From: JASHVB01 sp035535035 | Lineage (GTDB): Bacteria; Pseudomonadota; Alphaproteobacteria; Acetobacterales; Acetobacteraceae | Direction: 5' to 3' | DNA: 64,000 nucleotides | Assembly (NCBI GenBank): GCA_035535035.1 | Contig: DATLQW010000029.1 | Location: 8,352 to 72,351 of the forward strand | Shown here: in pieces, positions 1 to 8,228 of the stretch | How the letters are laid out: every line of letters begins with the position of its first letter | Numbering within the stretch: position 1 is the first letter of the stretch | Translations under genes and position numbers: made by a program | The notes under the pieces: generated by a model | What the model was told of the DNA's origin: nothing | Databases searched by the model: none | The model's input: only the letters and a program-made list of their open reading frames with translations

Positions 1-1263
1 TTGGTCGCGGCGCAGGGTGCCATCGCCGAATGGTCGCGGCTCAGTTATGGCTGGATGGGGCGCACGCCGGACTACAAGGCGGCCTATACCAACACGCTCG
101 GTGCCAACGCGGAGTATTACGGGCCGTATGCGGGCAACGCGCACGCCTGGTACAAGCGGGCGCAGGAAACCGTGCCGTTCATGAACCACGCGATCGTCAA
201 TCCGCCGGTCGATCGGCACAAGCCGGCCGAGCAAGTGAAGGACGTTTTCGTCAGCGTGGAAAAGGAGGTGGATGGCGGGATCATCGTGTCGGGCGCGAAG
301 GTGGTCGCCACCTCGGCGGCGATGACGCACTATAATTACATGGGGCAGAGTTCCAAGACGGCGACCGAGGACCTGGACATGTCGCTGATGTTCATCGTGC
401 CGATCGACGCGCCGGGGCTGAAGCTTTTCTGCCGCACATCATATGAGCATGCGGCGGTGCGGAACGGCTCGCCGTTTGACTACCCGCTGTCGTCGCGGTT
501 CGACGAGAACGACGCGATTTTCGTGCTGGACAAGGTGTTCGTGCCCTGGGAGGACGTGTTCATCTACCGCGATCCGGCGCGCGTGCTGAGCTTCTATCCC
601 CGTTCCGGCTTCATGCCCGGCTTTCTGTTCCAGGGTTGTACCCGTTTCGCGGTAAAGCTGGATTTCATTTGCGGCCTGTTGAGCAAGGCGCTGCGCTGCA
701 CCGGCGGCGACGACGCGCGCGGCAACCAGGTGCTGCTGGGCGAGGCGGTCGCGTGGCGCAATCTGTTCTGGTCGCTGTCGAACGCCATGGCGAACAATCC
801 GGACCCGTGGAAGGGCGATGCGGTGCTGCCGGAGTTGCGCGCTGCGCTGGCATATCGGGTGTTCGCACCGGATTGTTATCCGCGCATCAAGGACATCGTC
901 GAGCGCACGGTGACCTCGGCGCTGATCTACCTGCCGTCGTCGGTGAAGGATTTCTCCAATCCGGCCATCGAACCGTATCTGCGGCAATATGTGCGCGGGT
1001 CGTACGGGATCGGCTACGAGGAGCGGATCAAGGTGATGAAACTGCTGTGGGACGCGGTGGGTACCGAGTTCGGCGGACGGCACGAACTGTACGAGCGCAA
1101 CTACGCCGGGGGGTGGGAGGATATCCGGTTACAGACGCTGACCGGGGCGCAGCGTGGCGGCGACATGGCCGCGATGGAGGCGTTGGTGGATCAGTGCATG
1201 GCGGATTACGACACGAAGGGATGGACGGGGGAGACCTGGGTCGGGCCGGATGACGCGGGATGA
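1..1263 (+). CDS. HpaB-family flavin-dependent aromatic monooxygenase, C-terminal part
   Basis: The reading frame is open from the window edge, so the N-terminus is missing. The 420 visible residues are colinear with the 4-hydroxyphenylacetate 3-monooxygenase (HpaB) oxygenase family, whose members are about 480-520 residues. Family-like segments are visible: KVVATSAAMTHYNYMGQ around residue 100, VFVPWEDVFIYRD around 180, and a helical C-terminal half that in the family packs around FADH2 and forms the tetramer. The family uses reduced flavin supplied by a separate HpaC-type reductase to hydroxylate phenolic substrates in the cytoplasm. No reductase gene is in the window, and the true substrate cannot be told from sequence. 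The apparent start at base 1 is only the edge. Confidence 0.88.
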   Translation: MVAAQGAIAEWSRLSYGWMGRTPDYKAAYTNTLGANAEYYGPYAGNAHAWYKRAQETVPFMNHAIVNPPVDRHKPAEQVKDVFVSVEKEVDGGIIVSGAKVVATSAAMTHYNYMGQSSKTATEDLDMSLMFIVPIDAPGLKLFCRTSYEHAAVRNGSPFDYPLSSRFDENDAIFVLDKVFVPWEDVFIYRDPARVLSFYPRSGFMPGFLFQGCTRFAVKLDFICGLLSKALRCTGGDDARGNQVLLGEAVAWRNLFWSLSNAMANNPDPWKGDAVLPELRAALAYRVFAPDCYPRIKDIVERTVTSALIYLPSSVKDFSNPAIEPYLRQYVRGSYGIGYEERIKVMKLLWDAVGTEFGGRHELYERNYAGGWEDIRLQTLTGAQRGGDMAAMEALVDQCMADYDTKGWTGETWVGPDDAG

Positions 1264-1684
1264 AAGCCGCCGGTACGGAAGCGCCCGCATTGCGTAACGT
1301 TGCCGTTACAAACCGAGATGCACTACGTAGTGGTGGCCAACGAGATGACGGGTGCGGTCAGGCAAAGTGGGTGGAATGAAATCTGCAGCCGACCCAGCCA
1401 AGGAGCCGATGGCACGGACCGCCCATGCCTCGCGGTGTTCCCGCGCGCTCTCACGAATAGCGAGCGTTCGTTGCCCGGCCACCGACCGTAGAGTCGTCCA
1501 GCGCTTTGGATTGAACGGTTTCCAGGCGCCATCCAGGCTTTCGAAGTTGAGCCGCGCCGCAGCTTCGCCCCGGCCGGTCTTCCATGCGCGCACGACGCCC
1601 GGGTGCCGCTCCGCCACCGGCTGGTTACCAATGATCCGGGTGTTCATTGAACGCTATCCGTCGGGTGCCCTCGCTCGGCACGCG
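1264..1684. other. Gap without a convincing gene
   Basis: Four hundred bases downstream of the HpaB stop. Short open frames exist on both strands (for example 1306-1647 on the minus strand), but their composition (Arg/Ala/Ser-rich, no recognisable domain) looks like chance openness in GC-rich DNA. A 12-bp perfect palindrome, CACTACGTAGTG, lies at 1321-1332. Nothing else is supported. Confidence 0.5.
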
Positions 1685-1906
1685 TCAGGACTGCCACAGC
1701 ATGATGTAGCCATCGCTCATCTCCAACTTTCCGGGCAGTTCGAGGAACTCCTCCATGGTAACCCGCCGCGCCGGACGCACCGCGTAGCCCCGCATGATGT
1801 ACCAGGCTTCCAGCGGCGTCAGCGGAAACTCCTTGTCCTCAGGCCAGGGTTGATAGTCGATGCGGAAATCGACCTTCGGGGTTTCGTCACTTCCACTGTT
1901 GGTCAT
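1685..1906 (-). CDS. Small acidic hypothetical protein
   Basis: A 73-residue frame on the same strand as, and 59 bp downstream of, the HigB/HigA pair. I do not recognise the family. The composition is balanced and acidic (DFRIDYQPWPEDKEF, then MEEFLELPGKLEMSDGY), with ordered aromatic and charged residues, unlike the Arg/Ala-rich shadow frames around it. That is the main reason to accept it. No signal peptide or membrane segment is visible. It could be a third gene of the toxin-antitoxin transcript or an independent small gene. Confidence 0.45.
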   Translation of the reverse strand: MTNSGSDETPKVDFRIDYQPWPEDKEFPLTPLEAWYIMRGYAVRPARRVTMEEFLELPGKLEMSDGYIMLWQS

Positions 1907-1965
1907 TGTTCACCCCGCTGCTGTCCAACGCATCGCATCCAATAAACGTCTATCCCGGCCCGCTG

Positions 1966-2262
1966 TCACGCGCGGGCGCCACCATGCGCCCGATAGCGCG
2001 CCACCTTGATTTCGTGTTCGCGCCGGCGTGCCTGCGCCAGGTCATAGGCCGTCTGTAACCGCACCCAGAGATCGGCGGATGTACCGAACGCCTTCTCCAA
2101 CCGGATCGCCATCTCGGACGAAATGCCGCTTCGTTCGTTGACCAGACTGTTGAGTGTCTGACGGGTGACACCGAGCACCCGTGCACCATCGGTGACCGTC
2201 AGGCCCAGCGGGACAAGGCATTCTTCGCGGACCATCTCCCCGGGGTGTGGAGGATTCTTCAT
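1966..2262 (-). CDS. higA: HigA-type antitoxin, XRE/Cro helix-turn-helix
   Basis: A protein of 98 residues beginning MKNPPHPGEMVREE, the characteristic opening of HigA antitoxins, followed by an XRE helix-turn-helix (about residues 18-60) that includes GVTRQTLNSLVNERSGIS and the usual EMAIRLEKAFGTSADLW continuation. HigA binds and neutralises the adjacent HigB toxin and represses the operon promoter through the HTH. ATG at 2262 is preferred because it gives the family N-terminus; a GTG at 2268 would add two residues. The gene follows the toxin gene by 18 bp, the toxin-first order typical of higBA. Confidence 0.9.
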   Translation of the reverse strand: MKNPPHPGEMVREECLVPLGLTVTDGARVLGVTRQTLNSLVNERSGISSEMAIRLEKAFGTSADLWVRLQTAYDLAQARRREHEIKVARYRAHGGARA

Positions 2263-2280
2263 CGGCACCGCCAGCGCGCC

Positions 2281-2562
2281 TCAGCGGTAATCAACAAGAT
2301 CGACGTCGAACGCATCGCTACCCTCGAATCGAACTACGATCCGCCAGTTGCCGGACACCGACATCGACCATAAGCCGGCGAGGCCCCCACCGAGGCGATG
2401 CACTCGCAAGCCTGGAATCCGGTCGATTTGATCAGGGCTCGCCGCGTTGTCGAGCAGAAACAAGGCCCGCGCGATGCGCTTCACCTGATCCTGCTTCAAC
2501 CCGCTTGCATTGTCCTGCTCAAACAGTCGCCGAAGCCCTCGATGGCGGACGCTTCTGATCAT
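2281..2562 (-). CDS. higB: HigB-type toxin, RelE/ParE superfamily mRNA interferase
   Basis: Ninety-three residues from ATG at 2562, the size normal for HigB; an upstream in-frame start at 2586 would add eight residues with no family counterpart. Recognisable features are the RGLRRLFEQD opening helix, a central IPGLRVHRLGG strand, and the C-terminal NWRIVVRFEGSDAFDVDLVDYR-like pattern with the NWR and DY(H/R) elements. The family cleaves mRNA at the ribosome and is held inactive by HigA, encoded immediately downstream. A palindrome resembling the TetR-linked operators further right lies about 20 bp upstream of this start, so its control may not be purely autoregulatory. Confidence 0.88.
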   Translation of the reverse strand: MIRSVRHRGLRRLFEQDNASGLKQDQVKRIARALFLLDNAASPDQIDRIPGLRVHRLGGGLAGLWSMSVSGNWRIVVRFEGSDAFDVDLVDYR

Positions 2563-2580
2563 CCGCCCGGATGTGTAGCC

Positions 2581-2592
2581 TGACAATCGTCA
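2581..2592. promoter_or_regulatory. Operator-like palindrome upstream of higBA
   Basis: TGACAATCGTCA matches 11 of 12 bases of the palindrome TGACGATCGTCA found between the divergent MFS and tetR genes. It sits just upstream of the higB start and downstream of the MFS stop. Next to it, GGATCGGCGTGCG is repeated directly at 2603-2615 and 2621-2633. Function is inferred from similarity and position only. Confidence 0.4.
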
Positions 2593-2636
2593 CTTGTTAA
2601 ACGGATCGGCGTGCGACAAGGGATCGGCGTGCGGCG

Positions 2637-3914
2637 CTACTCCGCCGCCGCCATCGCCGGCTGCCGGGAGATGCGCAGCACCAGCAGCGAGGCCAGCAGA
2701 CACGCCGCGCCGCTGGCCAGGAACGCCAGCATGTAGCTGCCGGTGGCGTTGCGCACCGCGCCCGCGGCCAGCGCCGCCGCCGCGCCGCCGATCTGGTGGG
2801 CGCAGAAGATCCACGACACGATCACCGGGCCGTCCTTGCGGCCGAACACCTCGTTGGTCAGCGTCACCGTGGGCGGCACCGTGGCCACCCAGTCCAGCCC
2901 GTAGAACACCGCGAACACCGACAGGCTCAGCGTGTCGAACTGGGTGAACGGCAGCACCAGCAGCGCCAGCCCGCGCAGCCCGTAATACCAGAACAGCAGC
3001 ACCCGCGGATTGTAGCGGTCGGTCAGCCAGCCGGAGCAGATGGTGCCGAACAGGTCGAACACGCCGAGCGAGGCCATCAGGCCGGCCGCGGCGACCTCGG
3101 GGATGCCGTGATCCATGCAGTAGGCGATCATGTGCGTGCCGACCAGCCCATACGTGGAGAAGCCGCACACCGCGAAGCTGCCGGACAGCAGCCAGAAATC
3201 CGCCGAGCGGCTGCCGCGCGCCAGGCCCTCCAACGCGATACGGAACGGATTGGCCGATGTCGGCAAGGTCGGTGCTTCCGCGGTCTCGCCATAGGCGCCA
3301 ATGCCAACCGACCCGGGGCTTTCCGCCAGCAGCAGCCAGACGAACGGCACCAGGGCGAGCACCAGCAGCGACACCGCGATCGGCACGCTGACCCAGCCGA
3401 ACGACGTCGCCAACCACGCCAGCGCCGGCAGAAACACCAATTGCCCGCTGGCGTTGCTGGCGGTGAGCAACCCGATCACCAGTCCACGGCGGCGCACGAA
3501 CCACCGGTTGGCGATGGTGGCGGCGACGCCGAAGCCGGTGGCGCCGGAACCCAGCCCAACCAGCACGCCCCAGGTCAGGTAAAGCTGCCAGGGCTGCCGC
3601 ACGAAGGCGCTGCCGCCCGCGCCGGCCAGCAACAGCACCAGCGCCCCCAGGATGGTCCACCGGATGCCGATCGTCTGCATCAGCGCAACAACGAACGGCC
3701 CCGTCACCCCAAGCAGCAGGATATTGAGCGACACGGCCCCGGAAATCGTCTCCGTGCTCCAGCCGAAGCTGCGCTGCAACGGCACCAGCAGCACGCTCGG
3801 GGCGGCGCGCACGCCGACACCGACCAGGATCACCGTGAAGGCGATCGCGACAACGATCCACGCGTAGTGGATGCGGCCGGCGAACAGCCGGGCGAAGCGT
3901 TGCGCGGTGGGCAT
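2637..3914 (-). CDS. Major facilitator superfamily transporter
   Basis: A 425-residue integral membrane protein with about twelve hydrophobic segments, a long polar loop near the middle (roughly residues 205-235) and the cytoplasmic loop signature GWLTDRYNPRVLL in the second half. It resembles the monocarboxylate/oxalate-formate porter branch of the MFS, which moves small organic anions by proton coupling. The substrate is unknown. The start at 3914 is chosen because GAGGAG lies 11 bases upstream; earlier ATGs at 3953 and 3965 would overlap the operator. It is divergent from the TetR gene at 4020 and is probably its main target, a standard repressor-exporter arrangement. Confidence 0.88.
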   Translation of the reverse strand: MPTAQRFARLFAGRIHYAWIVVAIAFTVILVGVGVRAAPSVLLVPLQRSFGWSTETISGAVSLNILLLGVTGPFVVALMQTIGIRWTILGALVLLLAGAGGSAFVRQPWQLYLTWGVLVGLGSGATGFGVAATIANRWFVRRRGLVIGLLTASNASGQLVFLPALAWLATSFGWVSVPIAVSLLVLALVPFVWLLLAESPGSVGIGAYGETAEAPTLPTSANPFRIALEGLARGSRSADFWLLSGSFAVCGFSTYGLVGTHMIAYCMDHGIPEVAAAGLMASLGVFDLFGTICSGWLTDRYNPRVLLFWYYGLRGLALLVLPFTQFDTLSLSVFAVFYGLDWVATVPPTVTLTNEVFGRKDGPVIVSWIFCAHQIGGAAAALAAGAVRNATGSYMLAFLASGAACLLASLLVLRISRQPAMAAAE

Positions 3915-3951
3915 CGGGAACGGCACTCCTCGGCGCTTGGTTGCATTCAGC

Positions 3952-3999
3952 ATGACGATCGTCATATGGTCAAGCAAGCGAATATCCGACGCTCGTCAT
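3952..3999. promoter_or_regulatory. Paired TetR operator candidates between MFS gene and tetR
   Basis: A perfect 14-bp palindrome, ATGACGATCGTCAT, occupies 3952-3965. A second copy, CGACGCTCGTCAT, matching 11 of 13 bases, lies at 3987-3999, 34 bp away centre to centre. Both are inside the short divergent intergenic region, where a TetR-family repressor would be expected to act on both promoters. Confidence 0.65.
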
Positions 4000-4019
4000 G
4001 CGCCCGGGGAATGCTGCGG

Positions 4020-4625
4020 ATGCGAAAAGCGAATGACCAGAAGGCTGAGACAAGGCAGCGCATCGCCGACGCGGCGGGGCGGCTGTTCCGCCAGCATGGG
4101 ATCGACGCGGTGGGCGTCGATGCGATCATGCATGCGGCCGGGCTGACGCATGGCGGCTTCTACGGGCATTTCCCGTCCAAGGAGGCCCTGGTGGCGGAGG
4201 TTGCCGCCGCCTCTCTGGCACGCGCGGCGGCGCGCTGGCAACGCATCGCCCGGGCAGGCGCGCCGGGCCCGGCGCTGCGGCAGATCGTCGGATCCTATCT
4301 CGACCCGGCACACGTCGCGGAAATGGAACGCGGCTGCGTGCTGACGACGCTGGGGCCGGAGGTGGCGCGCCGGCCAGAGGCGCGGCCGGCCATCGCGGCC
4401 TCGGTGCGCGTGATGGCGGATGCGCTGGGGCGCTGCCTGCCCGCGGGGGACGAAGCGTGCGCGCTCTCGGCGCTGTCCACCATGGTGGGCGCGGTGGTGC
4501 TGGCGCGTCTGGCCGACAGTCCGGAGCTCGCGGCGGCGATTCTCGCGGCGGCGCAGGGCGCGGTGCTGCCGCACGACAGCATCTCTCCGGCGCCGCCGGA
4601 GAGATCGGCGCGCAGCGCCGGGTGA
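4020..4625 (+). CDS. TetR-family transcriptional regulator
   Basis: A 201-residue protein. The N-terminal TetR helix-turn-helix spans about residues 8-55: RQRIADAAGRLFRQHGIDAV, then GLTHGGFYGHFPSKEALVAEV. The second element is the signature of the subgroup that often controls efflux or degradation of small organic molecules. The remaining helical domain would bind the inducer. ATG at 4020 has GGGGA nine bases upstream; the ATG at 4011 is directly abutted by the purine tract and is less likely. It is divergent from the MFS transporter, with two operator-like palindromes between them, so autoregulation plus control of the transporter is the natural reading. Confidence 0.9.
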   Translation: MRKANDQKAETRQRIADAAGRLFRQHGIDAVGVDAIMHAAGLTHGGFYGHFPSKEALVAEVAAASLARAAARWQRIARAGAPGPALRQIVGSYLDPAHVAEMERGCVLTTLGPEVARRPEARPAIAASVRVMADALGRCLPAGDEACALSALSTMVGAVVLARLADSPELAAAILAAAQGAVLPHDSISPAPPERSARSAG

Positions 4626-4748
4626 CGGGCGAATCGCACGGAAAGCCCGGGCGATCCGCACCTCGCCGGCGTCGCGCCGCTCCGCGACCTGTTGCCGAGA
4701 CGGTTTTGGACCGTTGCCCCGAGCGCTCGCGTGCCCCACCTTGGCCGC

Positions 4749-5726
4749 ATGACGGAATCGTGTTTGCCGGGCGCCGGGCGCCGTTCGGGGGTTGCCCTTG
4801 CCCTGCAAGGTGGCGGTGCCCATGGCGCCTTCACCTGGGGCGTGCTGGACCGGTTGCTCGAGGACGGGCTGCAGGTCGGCGCCGTCTGCGGCGTGTCGTC
4901 CGGCGCCATCCTCGGCACCCTGCTGGTGCAGGGTCTGGTCCGCGGCGGCAATGCCGGCGCGCGCACCGAAATGCGCCGCCTGTGGCAGCGCGTCGCCCAG
5001 GCGCACCAGCTCAGCCCGCTGCAGAACGGCCCGCTGGAGCGCTGGCTGTTCGGCTGGGACCTCTCCAACTCCCTGCTCTGGCAAGGCTGGGAGATGGCCA
5101 TGCGGCTGTTCAGCCCCGCCCAGCTCAACCCGTTCGGCCACAACCCGCTACGCCATCTGCTCTTGGATCTGATCGACCCCGCACTGCTGACCCACCCCGC
5201 CGCGCCGCGCCTGACGGTCGTCGCCACCGACGTCGAGACCGGCGAGGCGATGATATTCGACAATGCTTCGGTCACCGTGGAGGCGCTGGTCGCCTCCGCC
5301 TGCCTGCCCTTCGTGTTCCCCGCTGTGCGGATTGGCGAGCATGCCTGTTGGGACGGCGGCTATGCCGGCAACCCGCCGCTCGGCCCGCTGCTGATGCCCA
5401 CACCGCCGGACGAGCTGGTGCTGATCCGCGCCCAGCCCGGGCGCCGTCCCGGCGTGCCGACGACGCCGATGGAGATCATGAACCGGCTGAACGAGATCGC
5501 CTGCCACAACGTGCTCACCGCGGAACTCGCCGCGGTGCCGCCGTCGGTTCACCTCACCAGCTTCAACGCCGACGCCGCCCTGCGCGACCTGCCGATCTCT
5601 TCGAAATTTAATGGTGAGGCCGGGTTCCTGTCCGTGTTATTCGAAGCCGGCCGCGCCGCGGTGGCGACCCACCGCCCCGCTATACGTCCCGTTGGACCCA
5701 CCGCCCAGCGCACCGCCGCGGATTGA
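4749..5726 (+). CDS. Patatin-like phospholipase
   Basis: A 325-residue protein with the complete patatin signature. An oxyanion-hole loop GGGAHG is at residues 21-26, the nucleophile elbow GVSSG at 48-52 (Ser50), and DGG at about 202-204 supplies the catalytic Asp. The family consists of Ser-Asp dyad lipid acyl hydrolases acting on membrane phospholipids. No clear signal peptide is visible, so a cytoplasmic or membrane-peripheral location is likely. The stop codon overlaps the start of the downstream histidine kinase (ATGA), which implies co-translation. A start at 4692 is open but lacks the family-like N-terminus. Confidence 0.9.
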   Translation: MTESCLPGAGRRSGVALALQGGGAHGAFTWGVLDRLLEDGLQVGAVCGVSSGAILGTLLVQGLVRGGNAGARTEMRRLWQRVAQAHQLSPLQNGPLERWLFGWDLSNSLLWQGWEMAMRLFSPAQLNPFGHNPLRHLLLDLIDPALLTHPAAPRLTVVATDVETGEAMIFDNASVTVEALVASACLPFVFPAVRIGEHACWDGGYAGNPPLGPLLMPTPPDELVLIRAQPGRRPGVPTTPMEIMNRLNEIACHNVLTAELAAVPPSVHLTSFNADAALRDLPISSKFNGEAGFLSVLFEAGRAAVATHRPAIRPVGPTAQRTAAD

Positions 5727-7219
5727 GCAGCATGAGCCCGCTTCCCGCCCCGCTCCGGCACAGCCTGTCCACACGGCTGTTCCGCCTGACCATCGTCATC
5801 GTGCTGGTGGTCGAGGTGCTGGTGTTCGTCCCGGAACTTGCCCATGAGCGCCTGCAATGGCTGCACGAGCGGCTGGACGACACGCGGATCGCGTTGCTGG
5901 CGGCCGGCAGCCGTCCGGACCAGCCGATCGACCCGGCCATCACCGCCGAACTGCTGCGCCGGTCCGGCACCGACTCGATCCGGCTGCAGCGGCCCGGCCA
6001 CCCGGCGGTGGTGCTCACCGGATCGGAGCCGATGGCGCCCGACCAAACGATCGTGCTGCGGCATGAGGATTTTGTCATGCGCACGCTGCGCGCGCTGCGG
6101 GCGCTGGCGATCGACCGCCCATCCCGCACGCGGGTGCTGGACAACAGCGGCGCGCCGCCGGGCACGCGGATCGAGTTCGTTTACCGCGCGCACCAGGAGA
6201 CCAAGGCCCTGCGCCGCTTCGCCCGCGACTTCGTCTGGGTTTCACTGGCGGTCGCCTGCATGACCGGCGCCCTGGTCTATGTCGCCGCATCGGTGCTGCT
6301 GGTGCGGCCGATGCGCCAGCTCATCGGCAGCATCGCCGCCTTCCGCGCCGCGCCTGAGCGCTGCCTGCCGCTCGATCCGCGCAACGTCGGCCCGCTGGCG
6401 AGCGACGAGATGGCAATGGCGGGCCGCGAACTGGCGGCCATGCAGGAGGAGCTGCGCGACGCGCTGTGGCGCAACGCCCGCCTCGCGGCGCTGGGCAGCG
6501 CGGTCGCCAGGATCAGCCACGATTTGCGCGGCATCCTGGCCCCGGCCCTGCTGACGGCGGAGCGGCTGCAGAACCACCAGGACGCGGCGGTGCAACGCGC
6601 CGGCGACATCCTGGTTCGCACCGTTGACCGGGCCACCGACCTGGTGCGGCGCACGCTCGACTTCGCGCGCGAAGGCCCGCCGCCGCTGGACCTGGCGCCG
6701 GTGGAACTGGCGGTCCTGGTTGATGAGGCGAGCGAAGCGGTGCGCGCGCCCGGCCGGCCGTTCGCCGTGGTCAACCGGGTGCCGCCGGCGTTGCTGATCG
6801 AGGCGGATCGCAACCAGTTCTTCCGCGTGCTGGCGAATCTGCTGCGCAACGCCGCCGACGCGGGCGCGCGCTCGGCACTGGTGTCGGCCGAGGCCGGCCG
6901 GGGCACCGTGACGATCGATGTGGCGGATGACGGCCCGGGTCTGCCGGATGCGGCCCGCGCCGCGCTGTTCCGGCCGTTTGTCCGCAGCACGCGGCATGAC
7001 GGCGCCGGGCTGGGCCTGGCGATCGCGCGCGACCTGACGCTGGCGCATGGCGGGGAGATCACCCTGGCATCGTCGGGTCCCGCGGGCACCGTGTTCCGCC
7101 TGACGTTGCGCGCCGCGCAGCCGCCCGAGGCGAAGGACCGGGACGGGAAGTGCCAGGACCCGAAGGACCGGACGACGCCGGCGCACGGCATTGCACCCGC
7201 GGCGGGGGCCGACGTATAG
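5723..7219 (+). CDS. Membrane sensor histidine kinase
   Basis: A 498-residue protein with one transmembrane helix near residues 20-37, a periplasmic sensor region to about 170, a second helix at 172-194, a HAMP-like linker, and a full kinase core. The core has the phospho-acceptor His266 in RISHDLRG, the N box around Asn372-Asn376 in LLRNAADAG, the G1 box DDGPG at 402-406 and the G2 box GAGLGLA at 427-433. Such kinases autophosphorylate on His and pass the phosphate to a response regulator; none is encoded next to it, so its partner is elsewhere. It overlaps the patatin gene by four bases, linking the two functionally. The signal sensed is unknown. Confidence 0.9.
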   Translation: MSSMSPLPAPLRHSLSTRLFRLTIVIVLVVEVLVFVPELAHERLQWLHERLDDTRIALLAAGSRPDQPIDPAITAELLRRSGTDSIRLQRPGHPAVVLTGSEPMAPDQTIVLRHEDFVMRTLRALRALAIDRPSRTRVLDNSGAPPGTRIEFVYRAHQETKALRRFARDFVWVSLAVACMTGALVYVAASVLLVRPMRQLIGSIAAFRAAPERCLPLDPRNVGPLASDEMAMAGRELAAMQEELRDALWRNARLAALGSAVARISHDLRGILAPALLTAERLQNHQDAAVQRAGDILVRTVDRATDLVRRTLDFAREGPPPLDLAPVELAVLVDEASEAVRAPGRPFAVVNRVPPALLIEADRNQFFRVLANLLRNAADAGARSALVSAEAGRGTVTIDVADDGPGLPDAARAALFRPFVRSTRHDGAGLGLAIARDLTLAHGGEITLASSGPAGTVFRLTLRAAQPPEAKDRDGKCQDPKDRTTPAHGIAPAAGADV

Positions 7220-7249
7220 GGCGGCGAGGCATGCCGCGGGAGGCGATCG

Positions 7250-7438
7250 ATGGAACTCAACGAGTGGCTGGTGCTGGTGCTGCTCACCCTGGTCGCCATT
7301 GGCGGCCTGTTGTTCTCGGCCGGCTCGGCCGGCGGGTCTGCATCCGACATTGGCTTACTTGTGGCGGTTGCGGCCGTGGCCGGTGCCTTCATGCGCATCA
7401 AGCAGCATTTCGACCGGATCGACGCGGGCCGCCACTAA
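7250..7438 (+). CDS. Small two-helix membrane protein
   Basis: Sixty-two residues from ATG at 7250 with a good ribosome site (GGGAGG) just upstream. Two hydrophobic stretches, about residues 6-27 and 34-48, are separated by a Gly/Ser turn, and the tail is basic (RIKQHFDRIDAGRH). I recognise no family. It lies 30 bp after the kinase and one base before the methyltransferase start, so it is probably part of one transcript. Confidence 0.6.
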   Translation: MELNEWLVLVLLTLVAIGGLLFSAGSAGGSASDIGLLVAVAAVAGAFMRIKQHFDRIDAGRH

Positions 7439-7439
7439 G

Positions 7440-8228
7440 ATGGCGATCACGGCGGCAAGCTGGGACCCGGCGCAGTATCTGCGCTTCTCCGATGAGCGGC
7501 TGCGCCCGGCGCTCGACCTGCTGGCGCAGGTGAAGCTGGCCGCGCCGGCGCGGGTGGTGGACCTGGGCTGCGGGGCCGGCAACGTCACCGCCATCCTGCA
7601 CGAACGGTTCCCGCGGGCCTCGGTGCTCGGGGTGGATGGGTCGCCGGCGATGCTGGCGCGGGCCCGCGAGGCGGCTCCGGATTGCCGCTTCGAACAAGGG
7701 GATTTCGCGGCCTGGACGCCGCGAGCCGACGAGGCCGCGCCCGACCTGATCTATTCCAATGCCGCGTTGCACTGGGTCGGTGGCCACGAGACGTTGTTCC
7801 CCCGATTGGTGGCGCTGCTGGCGCCGGGCGGCGTGCTGGCGGTGCAGATGCCGGCGATGCACGACGCGCCGCTGCGGCGCTTGCAGAACGAGGTGGCGGC
7901 CTACGGCCCCTGGGCCGAGACGCTGCGCGACGCCGGGTTTGCCCGCGGCATCCTGCCGGCGGCGGCGTATTACGACCTGCTGCGGCCGCGCGTGGCGGCG
8001 CTCGATCTGTGGGAGACGACCTACCTGCACGTGCTGAGCGGCGAGGACGCGGTGGTGGAATGGGCGGCGGGAAGCAGCCTGCGCCCGTTCCTGGACAAGC
8101 TGCCGCCGGAGCTGCGGGCCGGGTATCGCGCGGCCTATGCCGCGGCGCTGCGGCCGCATTATCCACCCCGGCCGGACGGCGCGACGTTGCTGCCGTTCCA
8201 GCGGCAGTTCATCCTGGCGCGGCGGTAA
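7440..8228 (+). CDS. tam: Trans-aconitate 2-methyltransferase-like SAM methyltransferase
   Basis: A 262-residue class I SAM methyltransferase. SAM motif I, VVDLGCGAGN, is at residues 39-48; an acidic end to strand 2 (GVDGSPAML) and the motif YSNAALHWV near 103 follow. The HWV segment, the overall length and the C-terminal PPELRAGYRAAYAAAL and LLPFQRQFILARR pattern match Tam enzymes (EC 2.1.1.144). These methylate trans-aconitate, a by-product that inhibits aconitase. The start at 7440 leaves one base after the previous stop, so it is translationally linked to the small membrane protein. Confidence 0.85.
   Translation: MAITAASWDPAQYLRFSDERLRPALDLLAQVKLAAPARVVDLGCGAGNVTAILHERFPRASVLGVDGSPAMLARAREAAPDCRFEQGDFAAWTPRADEAAPDLIYSNAALHWVGGHETLFPRLVALLAPGGVLAVQMPAMHDAPLRRLQNEVAAYGPWAETLRDAGFARGILPAAAYYDLLRPRVAALDLWETTYLHVLSGEDAVVEWAAGSSLRPFLDKLPPELRAGYRAAYAAALRPHYPPRPDGATLLPFQRQFILARR

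Noticed and set aside
1352..1945. 197-codon plus-strand frame
   Set aside because: Composition is typical of shadow frames and it runs antisense to the better-supported small gene at 1685-1906.
2796..4010. Open frame extending tetR far upstream across the MFS gene
   Set aside because: It is antisense to a clear MFS transporter; the TetR fold begins only after 4020, which has its own ribosome site.
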